Source of the DNA: DASYHS01 sp035998295
GTDB taxonomy: Bacteria > Pseudomonadota > Alphaproteobacteria > Azospirillales > Azospirillaceae
Assembly (NCBI RefSeq): GCF_035998295.1
Contig: NZ_DASYHS010000068.1
Location: forward strand, 20,909-84,908
Length of the DNA stretch: 64,000 nucleotides
Reading direction: 5' to 3'
Positions 36,469-45,725 of the stretch are shown here, one piece after another (the first letter of the stretch is position 1; every line of letters starts with the position of its first letter). The notes below the pieces were generated by a model, which was not told where the DNA came from, searched no databases, and saw only the letters and a list, made by a program, of their open reading frames with translations. A program made the translations under genes and the position numbers.

Positions 36469-37648
36469 CCTGTCCGGCCGGCTGGCCGCCCTGGTCGAGG
36501 GCCGGCGCCATCTCGTGGCCGAGGGCGCCAACCCGTTCGGGGTCTGCCTGGACCGCGTGATCTCGCCGACCGAGGCGATCGTCGACGGCCGTCCGATCCT
36601 GCTGGCCGGCACCAACAACTATCTCGGCCTCAGCTTCGCGCGGGAATGCGTGGAGGCCGCGCGCGAGGCCGCCGCGACGTCCGGCACCGGCACCACGGGC
36701 TCGCGCGTCGCCAACGGGACCCACGCCCTGCACAGACGCCTGGAACGCCGCCTGGCCGAGCTGTTCGACGTCGCGGGCGCGATCGTGTTCAGCACCGGCT
36801 ATCTCGCCAATCTCGGCGTCTTCTCCGCCCTGCTCGGCCCCGGCGACACGGTGCTGATCGATGCCGACGCCCATGCCTGCATCTATGACGGCTGCCGGCT
36901 CAGCGGCGCCACCATGGTGCGCTTCCGCCACAATGACTGCGCCGACCTGGACCGGCGGCTGACCCGGCTGTCCCGCTCCTCGCCGCCCGGCCTCGTCGTC
37001 ATCGCGGTGGAGGGCATCTACAGCATGCTCGGCGACTGCGCGCCGCTGCCCGGGATCGTCGAGGTCAAGCGCCGGCACGGGGCGGTGCTGGTGGTGGACG
37101 AGGCCCATTCCTTCGGCGTGCTGGGCGCGAAGGGTCGGGGCCTGGCGGACGCGACGGGCTGCGGCGACGAAGCCGATTTCATCGTCGGCACCTTCAGCAA
37201 GAGCGTCGGCACCACCGGCGGCTTCTGCGTGTCGAGCCGACCGGGCCTCGACCTGCTGCGCTATTCGAGCCGGCCCTACGTCTTCTCCGCCTCGCCGGCG
37301 CCGCCGATCGCGGCCGCGGCCCTCGCGGCGCTCGACCTGATCGACGAGGGCGAGGACCTGCGCCGCCGCCTCTGGGACAACGCGGCCCGGCTCCATGCCG
37401 GGCTGGCCGCCCTTGGCCTCGACCTCGCGGCCCCGCCGGGCCCCATTGTCGCGGTCCGGATGCCCGACGAGGAGACGCTGGCCGCCTGCTGGCGCGGCCT
37501 GCTGGAGCGCGGGGTCTACGTCAACCTGGCGCTTCCTCCGGGCACGCCCCACGGCACCTATCTGCTGCGCTGTAGCGTCAGCGCCGCGCACACGCCGGAC
37601 CAGATCGACCGGATCTGCCGCAGCTTCGCGGAGGTGGCGCGTGGCTGA
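36461..37648 (+). CDS. spt: Alpha-oxoamine synthase, serine palmitoyltransferase type
   Basis: 395 residues, PLP fold type I. The PLP lysine is in GTFSKSVGTTGGF (K247), the Asp that holds the pyridinium is in VVDEAHSFG (D213, H216), and the stacking His is in IDADAHACIYDG (H138). GTGTTGSRVANGTHALHRRLE is the family signature. The fused order with an ACP and acyl ligase identifies it as SPT rather than 5-aminolevulinate synthase or Kbl. It condenses serine with an acyl thioester to 3-ketosphinganine. A CoA- versus ACP-thioester preference cannot be read from the sequence. Confidence 0.88.
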   Translation: MLDLSGRLAALVEGRRHLVAEGANPFGVCLDRVISPTEAIVDGRPILLAGTNNYLGLSFARECVEAAREAAATSGTGTTGSRVANGTHALHRRLERRLAELFDVAGAIVFSTGYLANLGVFSALLGPGDTVLIDADAHACIYDGCRLSGATMVRFRHNDCADLDRRLTRLSRSSPPGLVVIAVEGIYSMLGDCAPLPGIVEVKRRHGAVLVVDEAHSFGVLGAKGRGLADATGCGDEADFIVGTFSKSVGTTGGFCVSSRPGLDLLRYSSRPYVFSASPAPPIAAAALAALDLIDEGEDLRRRLWDNAARLHAGLAALGLDLAAPPGPIVAVRMPDEETLAACWRGLLERGVYVNLALPPGTPHGTYLLRCSVSAAHTPDQIDRICRSFAEVARG

Positions 37649-38714
37649 CGCCGCGATGCGGATAGCCATCGTCTCCGACGCCTGCGACCCGCCGACCAAC
37701 GGGGTGACGCGGACCTTCACGCAGGTGAGCGAGCGGCTGCGCCGCCGGGGCCATGACGTGATCCTGATCACCCCGCCCGGCTTCGCCACCATCGAGTGCC
37801 CGACCGATCCCGGCATCCGGCTCGCGGTGGCGCCCTACCGGCAACTCGCCCGCCGGCTCGACGAATTCCGCCCCGACGCGATCCACGTCGCGACCGAGGG
37901 GCCGCTGGGCTTCGCGGCGCGCCGCTACTGCCTGCGCCGGGAGTTGCCCTTCACCACGTCCTTCACCACCCGCTTCCCGGAGGCGATCCATGCCCGGATG
38001 CGGATACCGGCCGCCTGGACGTATCCGCTGCTGCGCCGCTTCCACCGGCCCGCGGCGGCGCTGATGGTCGGTACGGCCTCGCTAAGGGCCGAGCTGGCGG
38101 AGCGCGGCTTCACGAACCTGGCCGCCTGGACCCGCGGGGTCGACACCGAGCTGTTCCGGCCGCGCGCCGACGCGGCGCTGCCCTACCCGCGCCCGATCTG
38201 GCTGCATGTCGGCCGCATCGCACCGGAAAAGAGCGTGGAGGACTTCCTGCGCCTGCCGCTGGAAGGCACGAAGCTGGTGGTGGGCGACGGCTCGCTGCTT
38301 GCCGACCTGCGCCGGCGCCATCCGGAGGCGGTGTTCACGGGCACGCTGCGCGGCGAGGACCTCGCCCGGCATTACGCCGGGAGCGACGCGTTCGTGTTCC
38401 CGAGCCGGACCGACACCTTCGGCCTGGTCCTGCTGGAAGCGCTGGCCTCCGGCCTGCCGGTCGCCGCATACCCGGTCACCGGCCCGCTCGACATCATCGG
38501 GCGGGAGGGACCCGGGGTGCTCGACGAGGATCTGGGCAGGGCGGCCCGGGGGGCGCTCGCGATCCCGCGCGAGCGCTGCCGGCAACACGCGCTCGCCTAC
38601 GACTGGGAGACCTGCGTCACCCGCTTCGTCGAGCTGCTGCATCCCGTGGGCGCGGCGCGGGCCGGCCTGCGCGGGACGGCCCCGGCATCGCCCGCCTGTG
38701 GGGACCGGGCATGA
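37641..38714 (+). CDS. Glycosyltransferase family 4, likely (glyco)ceramide-related
   Basis: 357 residues from GTG 37641, with GGAGG 6 nt upstream; it overlaps the synthase by 8 bp. The N-terminal domain reads IAIVSDACDPPTNGVTRTF, resembling SqdX/MgtA-type glycolipid enzymes, and the C-terminal half has HVGRIAPEKSVEDFL and EX7E-like PSRTDTFGLVLLEALASG. Its position between SPT and the ceramide synthase suggests that it glycosylates the sphingolipid. Acceptor not proven. Confidence 0.88.
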   Translation: MADAAMRIAIVSDACDPPTNGVTRTFTQVSERLRRRGHDVILITPPGFATIECPTDPGIRLAVAPYRQLARRLDEFRPDAIHVATEGPLGFAARRYCLRRELPFTTSFTTRFPEAIHARMRIPAAWTYPLLRRFHRPAAALMVGTASLRAELAERGFTNLAAWTRGVDTELFRPRADAALPYPRPIWLHVGRIAPEKSVEDFLRLPLEGTKLVVGDGSLLADLRRRHPEAVFTGTLRGEDLARHYAGSDAFVFPSRTDTFGLVLLEALASGLPVAAYPVTGPLDIIGREGPGVLDEDLGRAARGALAIPRERCRQHALAYDWETCVTRFVELLHPVGAARAGLRGTAPASPACGDRA

Positions 38715-40003
38715 CCCCGGCCGCGCTGCGGGTGGTCCCCGTGGAGGGGCGGCGGCTGCTTTCCGGCTTCGTGGAGCTGCCGCGCCGGCTGTTGCGCGAC
38801 GATCCCTGCTACGTCCCGCCGCTGGACCTGATGGTCCGCCGCACCCTCGCCCCGCGGACCAACCCCTATTTCCGCGACGCCGAGGCGCGGCTGTGGCTGG
38901 CGCTGCGCGGTAACAGACCGGTGGGGCGGATCAGCGCCCAGGTCGACGCCCTGGCGCTCGCCCGGCACCGCGACGCGACGGGGCATTTCGGCTTCCTCGA
39001 CGCCGAGGACGACGCGGAGGTCTTCGCGGCCCTGCTGGCGACGGCGGAAGCCTGGCTGGCGCGAAGGGGCATGGCGCGCGTGCGCGGCCCGTTCAGCCCG
39101 TCGATCAACGACGAGTGCGGGCTGCTCGTCGACGGCTTCGACAGCCCGCCCATGCTGATGATGGGCCATGCCCGGCCCCATTACGGCCGGCACCTGGCCG
39201 CCGCCGGCTATGCCGGCGCCAAGGACCTGCTGGCCTACGAGGCCCGGATCGGGGACGCGCTGCCCGAGCGCGGGCGCCGCCTGCTGGAACGCGCGTCGCG
39301 CGCGCAGGGCCTGGTCGTCCGTCCGCTGCGGCTCGACCGCTACGCCGAGGAGATCCGGACCGTGGTCGACGTCTTCAACGACGCCTGGGCCGGCAACTGG
39401 GGCTTCGTGCCGCTGGCGGGCGACCGGCTGGACCATCTCGCGCGCAGCCTCCGCCCCCTGATCGCCGAGGACCTGGTGGCGATCGCCGAGATCGACGGCG
39501 AGCCCGCGGCGATGATGATCGCGCTGCCCAACCTGAACGAGGCGATCGGGGATCTCGGCGGCACGCTGCTGCCGCTGGGCTGGGCGAAGCTGCTGTGGCG
39601 CCTGCGGGCGGGGCGCATCCTCTCCGCCCGGGTGCCGCTGATGGGCCTGCGCCGGCGGCACCACGCGAGCGCGGTGGGTGCGGCGGCGATGTTCGGGATG
39701 TTCGAGGCCGTGCGCGCGGCCTGCCGGCGGCGCGGCATGGAGCGCGCCGAGCTGTCCTGGGTGCTGGAGGACAACCGTCCGCTGCGCCACGTGCTGGAGG
39801 CGATGGGCGCCCGGCCGTACAAGACCTACCGCCTGTACGAGAAGACCCTGGTCCAGGAGGCTGTTGCCGGGATGCGCCCGCAGGACGTTGCGGCAGCGGC
39901 GCGAGCACCCGCCGCAACCCGCTCAGACAATGGCATCGAGGTCGACGCGCAGGGCATCGGCGATCCGCTTCATCACGTCGACCGAACCGGAGCGGGCACC
40001 TGA
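38711..40003 (+). CDS. N-acyltransferase, bacterial ceramide synthase (bCerS)-like
   Basis: 430 residues from ATG 38711, overlapping the glycosyltransferase stop by 4 bp. It has an N-terminal half with DDPCYVPPLDL and FGFLDAEDD, RVRGPFSPSINDECGLLVDGF, and a GNAT-like C-terminal half ending ELSWVLEDNRPLRHVLEAMGARPYKTYRLYEK. This protein type is the bacterial ceramide synthase family of the Caulobacter locus (identification from memory of the family, not a search). The last 27 codons run over the antisense antitoxin gene at 39923 and have no family character, so the natural end may lie earlier. Confidence 0.75.
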   Translation: MTPAALRVVPVEGRRLLSGFVELPRRLLRDDPCYVPPLDLMVRRTLAPRTNPYFRDAEARLWLALRGNRPVGRISAQVDALALARHRDATGHFGFLDAEDDAEVFAALLATAEAWLARRGMARVRGPFSPSINDECGLLVDGFDSPPMLMMGHARPHYGRHLAAAGYAGAKDLLAYEARIGDALPERGRRLLERASRAQGLVVRPLRLDRYAEEIRTVVDVFNDAWAGNWGFVPLAGDRLDHLARSLRPLIAEDLVAIAEIDGEPAAMMIALPNLNEAIGDLGGTLLPLGWAKLLWRLRAGRILSARVPLMGLRRRHHASAVGAAAMFGMFEAVRAACRRRGMERAELSWVLEDNRPLRHVLEAMGARPYKTYRLYEKTLVQEAVAGMRPQDVAAAARAPAATRSDNGIEVDAQGIGDPLHHVDRTGAGT

Positions 40004-40297
40004 TTCTATTTGGGAGACGTAGACTTGATTGATCCCGGCCGCTTCGGCGAGTTGCTTCTGAGTGAGCCCGCGGTACTCGCGGAACACCCTCATGGCAGCT
40101 TCGCCGGAAATCAGACGTCCGGCGACATCGTCCGGGAACGTCTCCGGTGACGTGGCCTCATAGACATCGTACGCCCGGCCGGCAGCTGCCTCATCGGCCG
40201 CATCGAGCAACCGCTCGTACTCGTCATACGGCAGCACCGCGAAGGCTGGCTTGCCGTCGGCATCACGGATGATTTGCGCCGTGTCAGCCATAGACAC
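39923..40297 (-). CDS. HigA/RelB-type antitoxin with XRE HTH
   Basis: 124 residues. The N-terminal half (AQIIRDADGKPAFAVLPYDEYERLLDA) is Phd/YefM-like. The C-terminal XRE helix-turn-helix reads FREYRGLTQKQLAEAAGINQVYVSQIESG. It is the second gene of a toxin-first operon, overlapping the toxin by 14 bp. Its 3' end overlaps the bCerS-like reading frame on the other strand. Confidence 0.9.
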   Translation of the reverse strand: MSMADTAQIIRDADGKPAFAVLPYDEYERLLDAADEAAAGRAYDVYEATSPETFPDDVAGRLISGEAAMRVFREYRGLTQKQLAEAAGINQVYVSQIESGARSGSVDVMKRIADALRVDLDAIV

Positions 40298-40538
40298 CTC
40301 CTCTCGGCCCGACTTCGATCACGATCAGGACCAGCTCGCCATCATCGACTTTGTAGACGATTCGCCAATCACCGACCCGAAGCCGGCAGGCATCGCGTCC
40401 CTTCAGCTTCTTGACGTTCCGAGCCTCGGCCGGGTTCGCTGCGACTTCCTGCACTTTGAAGCGGATCAGTTCGGCCGTGTTGCGCGGCAACCGGCGGAGC
40501 GTCTTCAAGGCCGCAGCAGTATAACGGATCGCATGCAC
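40284..40538 (-). CDS. RelE/ParE-family toxin
   Basis: 84 residues. YTAAALKTLRRLPRNTAELIRFKV and LKGRDACRLRVGDWRIVYKV match the RelE fold with its conserved basic residues and DWRIVY. RelE toxins cut mRNA on the ribosome. The toxin gene precedes the antitoxin, as in higBA. A palindrome upstream (40585-40615) is the likely operator. Confidence 0.9.
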   Translation of the reverse strand: MHAIRYTAAALKTLRRLPRNTAELIRFKVQEVAANPAEARNVKKLKGRDACRLRVGDWRIVYKVDDGELVLIVIEVGPRGGVYG

Positions 40539-40584
40539 GGCACCAGATATACGGGAGAATGGCGCCAGTTGGCAAGCCCCGTGG

Positions 40585-40615
40585 CTATATCACAGCATAG
40601 CATACTGCTATATGG
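40585..40615. promoter_or_regulatory. Imperfect palindrome upstream of the RelE-like toxin
   Basis: A 31-bp AT-rich imperfect palindrome centred near 40600, with outer arms CTATAT and ATATGG and inner CAG/CTG. It lies 46 bp before the toxin start and is a reasonable operator for the XRE antitoxin. Confidence 0.5.
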
Positions 40616-40637
40616 CCAGAGAGATCCCCATCGAGCC

Positions 40638-41606
40638 TCATTCCTCACCCTGCCCGCCCGTCGCCCTGGCACCGGCACCCCATCCCGCCAAGCTGCGCAG
40701 GGCCGCGGGCAGGCGGCCGTCGATCGCGGCGAGGCCGAGGGCGATCAGGGCCATGCCGACGAAATGGCGGGGTTCGAGGCGTTCGCCCAGCACCAGCGTG
40801 CCGAGCAGGATCGCGCTGACCGGGATCAGGAAGGTGACGAGCAGCAGGTTGGTCGCCCCGGCCGTGGCGAGGACGCGGAAGAAGATCACGTAGGCCAGCG
40901 CCGTGCAGGCGAGCGCCAGCCCGACCAGCGCGCCCCAGGCGGCCGGGCTCGGCATCGCGAGCGTCCAGGGCCGGTCGACCAGCAGCACGAGCGGCAGCAT
41001 CAGCACGCTCGAGCAGGTCACCTGCCCCGCCGCGATGACCAGCGGCGGGACGCCCATCGCCTTGAAGCGGCGCCCGTAGATCCCGGCCAGCGCGTAGACG
41101 GCGCTCGCCCCGAGGCAGGCCGCCTGCGCCAGCACGTCCGTGCCGAGCCCGTCCAGCGCCTGCGGGCCGATCATCGCGACGACGCCGCCGATCCCGACCG
41201 CGACCCCGACGAGGCGCGCCGGGGTCATCCGCTCGTCCCGCGTCAGTACATGGGCGAAGACGACCGCGAACAGCGGCGTCGTCGCGTTCAGGATGGAGGC
41301 GAGACCACTCGCGATCTGCGTCTGACCCCAGAAGATCAGGCTGAAGGGGATCACGTTGTTGATCGCGCCCATGACGAGGAACGCGCCCCAGACCCGCAGG
41401 TCCCGCGGCATCCGCCCGCCGAGCGCATGGACGACCGCGACCAGCGCCACCGCGGCGAGGGAGACCCGCCCGAGCACGACCGTCAACGGCGGCAACTCGC
41501 CGACGGCGACCTTGCCGAAGAAGAACGCCCCGCCCCACAGCACGGACAGGGCCAGCAGCAGGAACCATTCGGACGCCCCCATCCTTCTCGCCACCGGCCC
41601 TGCCAT
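40638..41606 (-). CDS. EamA/DMT-family transporter
   Basis: 322 residues, ten helices in two EamA repeats (WGGAFFFGKVAVGELPPLTV at the start, GASAVYALAGIYGRRF in the middle). The start ATG 41606 follows GGGGAG; upstream in-frame ATG 41735 has no support. Family members export metabolites. There is no context clue beyond the divergent tRNA-Tyr. Confidence 0.88.
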   Translation of the reverse strand: MAGPVARRMGASEWFLLLALSVLWGGAFFFGKVAVGELPPLTVVLGRVSLAAVALVAVVHALGGRMPRDLRVWGAFLVMGAINNVIPFSLIFWGQTQIASGLASILNATTPLFAVVFAHVLTRDERMTPARLVGVAVGIGGVVAMIGPQALDGLGTDVLAQAACLGASAVYALAGIYGRRFKAMGVPPLVIAAGQVTCSSVLMLPLVLLVDRPWTLAMPSPAAWGALVGLALACTALAYVIFFRVLATAGATNLLLVTFLIPVSAILLGTLVLGERLEPRHFVGMALIALGLAAIDGRLPAALRSLAGWGAGARATGGQGEE

Positions 41607-41876
41607 GCCTGCGCTCCCCCCGCGTCGCGATGCGATCCCGACGCGGTGTCTAGCACCGCCGCAGGGGGGCGGCACTCCGTTTCTTGCGGCGACGCGATCG
41701 TCGGGACAATCGGCGGTCGCGCGGCCCTCCTGCACTTGCAGGCGGCGCCTGGGGACACCATCTTCAATTCACGAGGCAGGCAGCCGGCGACGGCGCCGCC
41801 ACAACACGACGGACTGGACGATTGCAAAAGGCCCGGGGCCCTGGTAAACGAGCAACCCTTCCCCGGCACGGGTGCC

Positions 41877-41962
41877 GGAGGGGTGGCCGAGTGGTTAAAG
41901 GCAGCAGACTGTAAATCTGCCCGCGACAGCGTACGCTGGTTCGAATCCAGCCCCCTCCACCA
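41877..41962 (+). tRNA. tRNA-Tyr(GTA)
   Basis: Class II tRNA, acceptor GGAGGGG/CCCCTCC, anticodon GTA at 41911-41913 in ACTGTAAATC, variable arm CCCGCGACAGCGTACG, GGTTCGAATCC T-loop, encoded ACCA end. Confidence 0.95.
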
Positions 41963-42167
41963 GTGCGATCCCGCGGACGAGACGGCGGCGCGCCGTTACC
42001 TCGCGGTTCCGATCGCTTCTTCCAACAGAGATTCCGGTGGCGACCGTCTTCCCCGCCACCCGGCGTCCGAGCGCTGCATCGCGCAGCCGGACGCCTCGGA
42101 GGACCCCCGCGCGAGCGGTGTTCCCAGGGACGGCGTCGAGAAGTACGAGAAAGAGACGACACGCTCA

Positions 42168-43640
42168 ATGGCATTCAATCCCAACCGGCGGCCGCGCAAC
42201 CGCGGCGGCCGCCGCCCCGTCGCGAGCGCACCCGAGACGCGCCGCATCCCTTCGGGCCCGGTTCCGGGCGCGGACGAGATCCTGTTCCTGCCGCTCGGCG
42301 GCTGCGCGCGCATCGGCATGAACATGGCGCTGTACGGCCATGCCGGCAAATGGCTGATCGTGGACGCCGGCGTGGCGTTCCCGGGCGAGGAGGCGCCGGG
42401 CATCAACTCGCTGATGCCCGACCCGCACTTCATCGAGGAACGCCTGGACGACGTCGTCGGCATCGTCGTGACCCATGCCCATGAGGACCATGTCGGCGCG
42501 ATCCACCACCTGTGGCCGCGCCTCAACTGCCCGATCCACGCCAGCCCCTTCGCGGCGCACATCCTGCGCCAGCGCTTCGTCGAGGCGGGGACGGCCCGCG
42601 AGGTGCGCATCCGCACCTTCGAGATCGGCAGCCGCTTCGAGGTCGGTCCTTTCGACGTCGAGACGATCGCGGTCACCCACTCGATCCCGGAACCGGTGGC
42701 GCTGGCGATCCGCACGCCCGCCGGGACGGTCCTGCACACCGGCGACTGGAAGTTCGACGCGGCTCCCCTGGTCGGCGAGCCGACCGACGTCGAGGCGCTG
42801 CGGCGGCTCGGGGACGAGGGCGTGCTCGCCATGACCTGCGACAGCACCAACGCGGACGTCGAGGGCAGCACGAAGTCCGAGCAGACCGCGCTGGCCGGGC
42901 TGATCGAGACCTTCGCCGGCCGCAAGGGCGCCATCGCCGTCACCGGCTTCGCGAGCAACGTCGCCCGCATGAAGGCGGTCGCGGCGGCCGCGGCGGCGAA
43001 CGACCGCCAGGTCGTGCTCGCCGGCCGGTCGCTGATCCGCATGGAGCAGGCGGCGCGCGCGACCGGGCATCTGGACGGCGTGCCGGAGTTCCTCAGCCTC
43101 GACGAGGCGACCCGCACTCCGCGGCGCAATCTCGTGCTGATGTGCACCGGCAGCCAGGGCGAGGAGCGCGCGGCGCTGAGCCGGATCGCGCATGGCGACC
43201 ACCGCAGCCTGAAACTGGTCACGGGCGACACGGCGATCTTCTCGGCCCGGGCCATCCCCGGCAACGAGGAGTCGATCGAGCGCATCCAGACCCTGCTCGC
43301 ACGGCGCGGGGTCGAGATCGTGACCCCGAACGATGCGCCGATCCATGTCTCGGGCCATCCCGCGCGCGACGACCTGAGACGGATGTACGGCCTGGTGCGG
43401 CCGCGCTTCGCGATCCCGGTCCACGGCACGATCACGCATCTCGAGGCGCATGCGCGCCTCGCGCGGACCTGCGGGGTCGAGCGGGCGCTGGTGCCCGAGG
43501 ACGGCGACGTGATCCGGATCGCCGCGAGCGGCACCGCCGTGGTCGGCGCGGTCGAGACGCGGCTCCTGGCCGACGACGGCCGGCACCTGATGCCCTGGAA
43601 CCCCGAGCCGGAATCCGCCGAGGTCCGCCAAGCCGCCTGA
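42168..43640 (+). CDS. rnj: Ribonuclease J
   Basis: 490 residues, metallo-beta-lactamase fold with beta-CASP domain. The zinc motif is THAHEDHVG (H103, H105, D107, H108), with DSTNAD, TGDTAIFSARAIPGNE and the conserved VSGHPARDDL near the C-terminus. It degrades RNA from the 5' monophosphate end and as an endonuclease. The C-terminal extension of many RNase J proteins is reduced here. A start at ATG 42168 opens the usual basic tail. It is 13 bp upstream of the kinase gene. Confidence 0.93.
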   Translation: MAFNPNRRPRNRGGRRPVASAPETRRIPSGPVPGADEILFLPLGGCARIGMNMALYGHAGKWLIVDAGVAFPGEEAPGINSLMPDPHFIEERLDDVVGIVVTHAHEDHVGAIHHLWPRLNCPIHASPFAAHILRQRFVEAGTAREVRIRTFEIGSRFEVGPFDVETIAVTHSIPEPVALAIRTPAGTVLHTGDWKFDAAPLVGEPTDVEALRRLGDEGVLAMTCDSTNADVEGSTKSEQTALAGLIETFAGRKGAIAVTGFASNVARMKAVAAAAAANDRQVVLAGRSLIRMEQAARATGHLDGVPEFLSLDEATRTPRRNLVLMCTGSQGEERAALSRIAHGDHRSLKLVTGDTAIFSARAIPGNEESIERIQTLLARRGVEIVTPNDAPIHVSGHPARDDLRRMYGLVRPRFAIPVHGTITHLEAHARLARTCGVERALVPEDGDVIRIAASGTAVVGAVETRLLADDGRHLMPWNPEPESAEVRQAA

Positions 43641-43653
43641 GCGCCTGGGCGCC

Positions 43654-44553
43654 ATGGCGCAGACGCCCGCCGTCGACGTGCCGCCGCGATGGGCCGATGC
43701 CCTGGCGGCGGTCCTCGACCGCGGCGCCCGGACGGTCCTGCTGCTGGGGGCGACGGATACCGGCAAGACCAGTTTCTGCCGCTTCGCGGCCTCCGCCCTC
43801 GCCGACGCCGGCAGGACGGTGGCCGCGGTCGACGCCGATCCCGGCCAGAAGTGGATCGGGCCTCCGGCGACGGTCGGCCTCGGCTATCCGATGCCGGGTC
43901 GCCCGGACCCGCCGGCGGTGGCCCTGGGTTTCGTCGGCAGCCCCGACCCGGCCGGCCATTTCCTCCCGCTGGTGGCGGGGACCATGCGCCTCGTCGAGGA
44001 TGCCGCGGCCGACCTGGTCCTGGTCAACACCGCCGGCCTCGTGACCGGCCCCGGCCGGCTGCTGACCGACCATCTCGTCGAGGCGGTGCGCCCCGAGCTG
44101 ATCGTGGCGATCGAGCGCGCGGGCGAGCTGGCCCCCCTGCTCGACGCCAACCGGCACGTCCCGGCGCTGATCCTGGCGCCGTCGCCGGCCGCCCGGCGAA
44201 AAAGCGCCGCTCGTCGCCGCGCCCTGCGCCGCGCGGGATTCGCCGCGGCGTTCGAGGGAGCCACCACCCTCGCCTTCGACCCCCGCGCGCTCGCCCTGCA
44301 GCGCGCCGCCTCCGCTCCCGAGCCGGAACCGGGCGCCTCCCTGCTGTGCGCCGCCTGCGACGCGGGCGGCCGGATGCTTGGCCTGGCGCTGCTCGACCGG
44401 AACGGTCCCCCCGCGCTGCGCACGGCCGTTCCGGCCCCGGCGGTGGCCGTCCTGCAGCTCGGCACGCTCCATCTCGACGCGGAGTTCGGCGAGATCCGTC
44501 CCCGATCCTTCCGCCGCAAGGACCGGAGTTCCGCCCGCGGCGTGGGGACGTAG
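43654..44553 (+). CDS. Clp1/Grc3-like polynucleotide 5'-kinase
   Basis: 299 residues. Walker A GATDTGKTS (32-40), then DADPGQKWIGPPATVGLGYP, the DxDxGQ segment of the Clp1_P/Grc3 family, and LVNTAGLVTGPG. These proteins phosphorylate the 5' OH of RNA or DNA in eukaryotes and archaea. The domain is complete and coding. It follows the RNase J gene by 13 bp. Bacterial members are less studied, so the substrate is open. Confidence 0.85.
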   Translation: MAQTPAVDVPPRWADALAAVLDRGARTVLLLGATDTGKTSFCRFAASALADAGRTVAAVDADPGQKWIGPPATVGLGYPMPGRPDPPAVALGFVGSPDPAGHFLPLVAGTMRLVEDAAADLVLVNTAGLVTGPGRLLTDHLVEAVRPELIVAIERAGELAPLLDANRHVPALILAPSPAARRKSAARRRALRRAGFAAAFEGATTLAFDPRALALQRAASAPEPEPGASLLCAACDAGGRMLGLALLDRNGPPALRTAVPAPAVAVLQLGTLHLDAEFGEIRPRSFRRKDRSSARGVGT

Positions 44554-44555
44554 CG

Positions 44556-45725
44556 CTACAGCACGGCCAGCGCGCTCTCCAGGTCGCGGCGCAGGTCGCC
44601 CGTGTCCTCGATGCCGACGGAGATGCGGATGAAGCCGTCGAGGATGCCGAGCTCGCGGCGCTTCTCCGGCGGCAGCGAGGCGTGGGTCATGATCGCGGGA
44701 TGCTCGATCAGGCTCTCGACGCCGCCCAGGCTCTCGGCCAGGGCGAACAGCTCGCACCGCTCCAGCATGCGCTTCGTGCCGTCCAGCCCGGCGTTCAGCT
44801 CGACCGAGACGATGCCGCCGAAGCCGTGCATCTGCCGCTTCGCCAGCGCGTGCTGGGAATGGCTCTCCAGGCCGGGATAGTAGACGCGGCGCACGCCGGG
44901 ATGGCGCTCCAGCCAGCGCGCGATCTCCAGCGCGCTCGTGCAGTGCCGCTCCATGCGCAGCGCCAGCGTCTTCAGCCCGCGCAGCGCCAGGAAGCTGTCG
45001 AACGGCCCCGAGATCGCGCCGACGGCGTTATGCAGGAAGGCGAGCCGCTCGCCCAGTTCCTCGTCGCGTACGACGACGGCCCCGCCGACCATGTCGGAAT
45101 GCCCGTTCAGGTACTTGGTCGTGGAGTGGGTGACGATGTCGAACCCGACTTCCAGCGGGCGCTGGACCCAGGGGCTGGCGAAGGTGTTGTCGGCGGCGGC
45201 GAGGATGCCGCGCCGGCGCGCGAAGGTCGCGATCGCCTCCAGGTCGGCGAGCTTCAGCATCGGGTTGGTCGGGGTCTCGACCCAGATCAGCCGCGTATCG
45301 GGACGCACCGCGCGCTCCAGGGCCGAGGGGTCGGACAGGTCGGCATAGGTGACGTCGAGCCCGGAGGTACGCCGGCGCACGCGCTCGAACAGGCGGTAGG
45401 AGCCACCATAGAGGTCGTCGGCGGCGACGATGTGCGAGCCCGCGTCCAGCAGTTCGAGCACGGTCGCGATCGCCGCCAGGCCGGAGGCGAAGGCGAAGCC
45501 CCGCACGCCGCCTTCCAGGTCAGCGATGCAGCGCTCGAACGCCATGCGCGTCGGGTTCTGCGAGCGGGAATACTCGTACCCCTTGTGGACGCCCGGGCTC
45601 TCCTGGACGTAGGTCGAGGTCGCGTAGATCGGCACCATGACCGCGCCGGTGGTCGGGTCGGGGTGCTGGCCGCCGTGGATCGTACGGGTGGCGAAGGTGA
45701 GCCGGTTCGGGGTGTCGGCGCTCAT
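44556..45725 (-). CDS. Cystathionine gamma-lyase / gamma-synthase family PLP enzyme
   Basis: 389 residues. PLP lysine in HSTTKYLNGHSDMVGG; other marks are YSRSQNPTRMAFE, ATSTYVQESPGVHKGYEY and FSLAESLGGVESLIEHP-like GGVESLIEHPAIMTHASL. It overlaps cbs by 4 bp, and the pairing points to a cystathionine gamma-lyase in reverse transsulfuration. A gamma-synthase role cannot be excluded by sequence. Confidence 0.9.
   Translation of the reverse strand: MSADTPNRLTFATRTIHGGQHPDPTTGAVMVPIYATSTYVQESPGVHKGYEYSRSQNPTRMAFERCIADLEGGVRGFAFASGLAAIATVLELLDAGSHIVAADDLYGGSYRLFERVRRRTSGLDVTYADLSDPSALERAVRPDTRLIWVETPTNPMLKLADLEAIATFARRRGILAAADNTFASPWVQRPLEVGFDIVTHSTTKYLNGHSDMVGGAVVVRDEELGERLAFLHNAVGAISGPFDSFLALRGLKTLALRMERHCTSALEIARWLERHPGVRRVYYPGLESHSQHALAKRQMHGFGGIVSVELNAGLDGTKRMLERCELFALAESLGGVESLIEHPAIMTHASLPPEKRRELGILDGFIRISVGIEDTGDLRRDLESALAVL

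Noticed and set aside
40251..42167. Long upstream extension of the RNase J frame
   Set aside because: It crosses a transporter gene on the other strand and a tRNA; the conserved protein starts at ATG 42168.
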